DNA of 8,613 bases from Acinetobacter sp. Lineage in GTDB: Bacteria > Pseudomonadota > Gammaproteobacteria > Pseudomonadales > Moraxellaceae. The translations under genes and the position numbers were made by a program. The stretch spans positions 1-8,613 of the forward strand of contig JAUNHS010000056.1 of assembly GCA_030523805.1 (NCBI GenBank). Direction: 5' to 3'. Positions 6,415-8,613 of the stretch are shown here, piece after piece (position 1 is the stretch's first letter; each line of letters starts with the position of its first letter). The notes beneath the pieces are model-generated. The model searched no databases and was not told the origin of the DNA. It saw only the letters and a program-made list of their open reading frames with translations.

Positions 6415-6813
6415 CTATAGGCGTGGAGCAGTTAGACTCGCATCTTTTGAGCCTGGCAAGCCTGGTTGTGATGTTGGAATACTGTCTAATCCTTCAATTT
6501 GTGATACAATACCTTGGTCAGTAAAGTAAATTTTTAAATATTGACCATGTGCTGCAGGAATTTTAGCTTTTTTCGCATAAGTTCCTGGAATATAATTGTA
6601 GGCATAATCCCAACGCAAAGGGTTGAGCGGGTCGGTAATGGTTGGAGTACCTAACAAAAAGCGGACTTGTTGAGCGTTCATGCCGACTTGAACTTGTTCA
6701 GCTTGAGCACGGGTAAGCGGTGTTCCTTGTGGAATATCTACTTTATAGACACCAAAGATAGAACAGCCTGTAATCAGTGTACTTGCCGCAAGGGCTAAAA
6801 ACATTTTTTGCAT
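6415..6813 (-). CDS. bamE: outer membrane protein assembly factor BamE (SmpA/OmlA lipoprotein)
   Basis: BamE is a small lipoprotein on the periplasmic face of the outer membrane that stabilises the BAM complex (BamA-BamD contact) during insertion of beta-barrel proteins. The 132-residue precursor has a short signal with lipobox ITGC, putting the lipidated cysteine at 17; Ser at +2 favours Lol export to the outer membrane. The SmpA/OmlA domain is clear: VYKVDIPQG at 22-30 (YRPDINQG in E. coli), then VGMNAQQVRFLLGTPTITDP at 43-62 and WDYAY at 68-72. A tail rich in Pro, Ser and Gly (after about residue 110) extends past the E. coli protein. A possible ribosome binding site (AGGA) lies about 12 nt upstream, slightly far. 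It is divergent from fur and convergent with rnfH, as expected in this lineage. Confidence 0.93.
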   Translation of the reverse strand: MQKMFLALAASTLITGCSIFGVYKVDIPQGTPLTRAQAEQVQVGMNAQQVRFLLGTPTITDPLNPLRWDYAYNYIPGTYAKKAKIPAAHGQYLKIYFTDQGIVSQIEGLDSIPTSQPGLPGSKDASLTAPRL

Positions 6814-6844
6814 GTTGTAACATTTTCCTGAATGAAGAATGATA

Positions 6845-6863
6845 AATAATATTGCATAATATC
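6845..6863. promoter_or_regulatory. weak Fur-box-like element in the bamE/fur spacer
   Basis: The 19 bp centred on 6854 match the E. coli-type Fur box at 11 of 19 positions by my count, and they lie within an outer inverted repeat, ATGATA (6839-6844) with TATCAT (6860-6865). fur is often autoregulated, so the position is sensible. The spacer is very AT-rich, so chance matches are expected and this is only a candidate. Direct TAATAT repeats (6847, 6857) lie in the same place. Confidence 0.25.
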
Positions 6864-6888
6864 ATACTTCATTTCAAATCAGTTTGCC

Positions 6889-6894
6889 TATGAT
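6889..6894 (+). promoter_or_regulatory. candidate -10 element of the fur promoter
   Basis: TATGAT matches five of six bases of the sigma70 -10 consensus and would start transcription near 6901, about 26 nt before fur. I see no good -35 at 16-18 bp upstream. A second AT-rich hexamer, TATAAA at 6899-6904, is a rival but would leave a very short leader. Confidence 0.3.
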
Positions 6895-6926
6895 TAGGTA
6901 TAAAATTTGTTGAGAGATTGGTAACT

Positions 6927-7382
6927 ATGGCTTTTTCAAATCAAGATTTACGTAAAGCAGGCTTAAAAGTAACCTTGCCACGTATCAAAATTTTAGAATT
7001 ACTTGAAACCGCTGAAAAGCGTCATTTAAGTGCGGAAGATATTTATAAAACTTTACTTGAGCAAGGTGAAGATGTTGGCTTGGCGACGGTTTATCGTGTA
7101 TTAACACAATTTGAAGCGGCTGGCATTATCCAACGTTTGAACTTTGAAAATAATCACTCTGTATTTGAAATTACGCAAGAAGAGCATCACGATCACTTGG
7201 TATGCCAAGGTTGTAACAAAGTGGTTGAATTTAGCAATGATGTGATTGAACAAGAACAACATCGTATTGCTGAGCAATTTGGTTTCCAATTAACTGGTCA
7301 TTCTTTGAACTTATATGGTTATTGCGATTCTAAAGAATGCCGTGAAGCAGCAGAAAAAGCATCTCGTCCAAAATTGAAATAA
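6927..7382 (+). CDS. fur: ferric uptake regulator Fur
   Basis: Fur is the cytosolic Fe(II)-sensing repressor that dimerises and binds Fur boxes to shut off iron uptake genes. I chose ATG at 6927 (151 aa, near the usual 140-150), with GAGAG 10 nt upstream; an in-frame TTG at 6918 is less likely. The winged-helix DNA-binding domain spans about 1-82, with the NQDLRKAGLKVTLPR start and the recognition-helix segment GLATVYRVL at 51-59 (Y56, R57). Metal ligands match E. coli numbering: H33, E81, H88 and H90 for the regulatory site in HHDH at 87-90, and C93/C96 (LVCQGC) plus C133/C138 for a structural zinc site. The C-terminus is basic (ASRPKLK). It diverges from bamE and ends at a strong terminator, so it looks monocistronic and possibly self-regulated. 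Confidence 0.97.
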   Translation: MAFSNQDLRKAGLKVTLPRIKILELLETAEKRHLSAEDIYKTLLEQGEDVGLATVYRVLTQFEAAGIIQRLNFENNHSVFEITQEEHHDHLVCQGCNKVVEFSNDVIEQEQHRIAEQFGFQLTGHSLNLYGYCDSKECREAAEKASRPKLK

Positions 7383-7400
7383 GATGTAGATGAGTAAAAG

Positions 7401-7429
7401 AAAGATACTGATTGCAGTATCTTTTTTTT
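7401..7429 (+). terminator. intrinsic terminator of fur
   Basis: AAAGATACTG (7401-7410) pairs perfectly with CAGTATCTTT (7415-7424) around the 4-nt loop ATTG, and the T run continues to 7429 (eight T in total). It starts 18 bp after the fur stop, separating fur from ligA. Confidence 0.93.
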
Positions 7430-7480
7430 CGTGATGTGGGCTAGTGTGAAGCATTTATTTTTATTCCATTTAAATTTTAA

Positions 7481-8613
<1,133 letters not shown>

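Noticed and set aside
7029..7037. AAGTGCGGA resembling the Haemophilus uptake signal
   Set aside because: One mismatched copy inside the conserved coding sequence of fur, explained by its codons.

Overview
The window looks like ordinary chromosome from a low-GC gammaproteobacterium of the family Moraxellaceae, most likely Acinetobacter or a close relative. The reasons are the strong resemblance of the MATE pump to Acinetobacter AbeM, an Acinetobacter-type FadL porin, the Moraxellaceae-like Fur N-terminus, the bamE/fur and ftsB/ispD pairings, and AT-rich codon usage throughout. Family assignments come from remembered motifs and alignments; no search was run. I found no transposase, integrase, phage gene, CRISPR array, tRNA or rRNA.

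Layout. (1) 17-1126, plus strand: ftsB (divisome) and ispD (MEP isoprenoid pathway) form a two-gene unit ending in a hairpin terminator that overlaps the 3' end of the next, convergent gene. (2) 1147-3019, minus strand: a small exported protein of unknown function, its terminator, then abeM, a MATE drug exporter. (3) 3190-4569, minus strand: a FadL/OmpP1 outer-membrane fatty-acid channel with its own hairpin terminator and a plausible sigma70 promoter. (4) 4850-6269, plus strand: a short, divergent membrane protein resembling neurotransmitter:sodium symporters, followed one base later by rnfH. (5) 6342-6379: a strong bidirectional terminator between convergent rnfH and bamE. (6) bamE (minus, OM lipoprotein of the BAM complex) and fur (plus, iron regulator) diverge from a 113-bp AT-rich spacer holding a weak Fur-box-like element. 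(7) fur ends at a textbook terminator and is followed by the first 373 codons of ligA (NAD+-dependent DNA ligase), which runs off the window.

Most genes are housekeeping or envelope functions: division, isoprenoid precursors, OM protein assembly, iron control, DNA joining, efflux and lipid uptake. I do not see a convincing undescribed system. The places most worth a second look are the NSS-like protein that lacks the family's TM1 signature and is coupled to rnfH, the uncharacterised exported protein next to abeM, the compact terminator/promoter overlaps around abeM, and the Ala/Gln-rich helical insertion in the FadL barrel.
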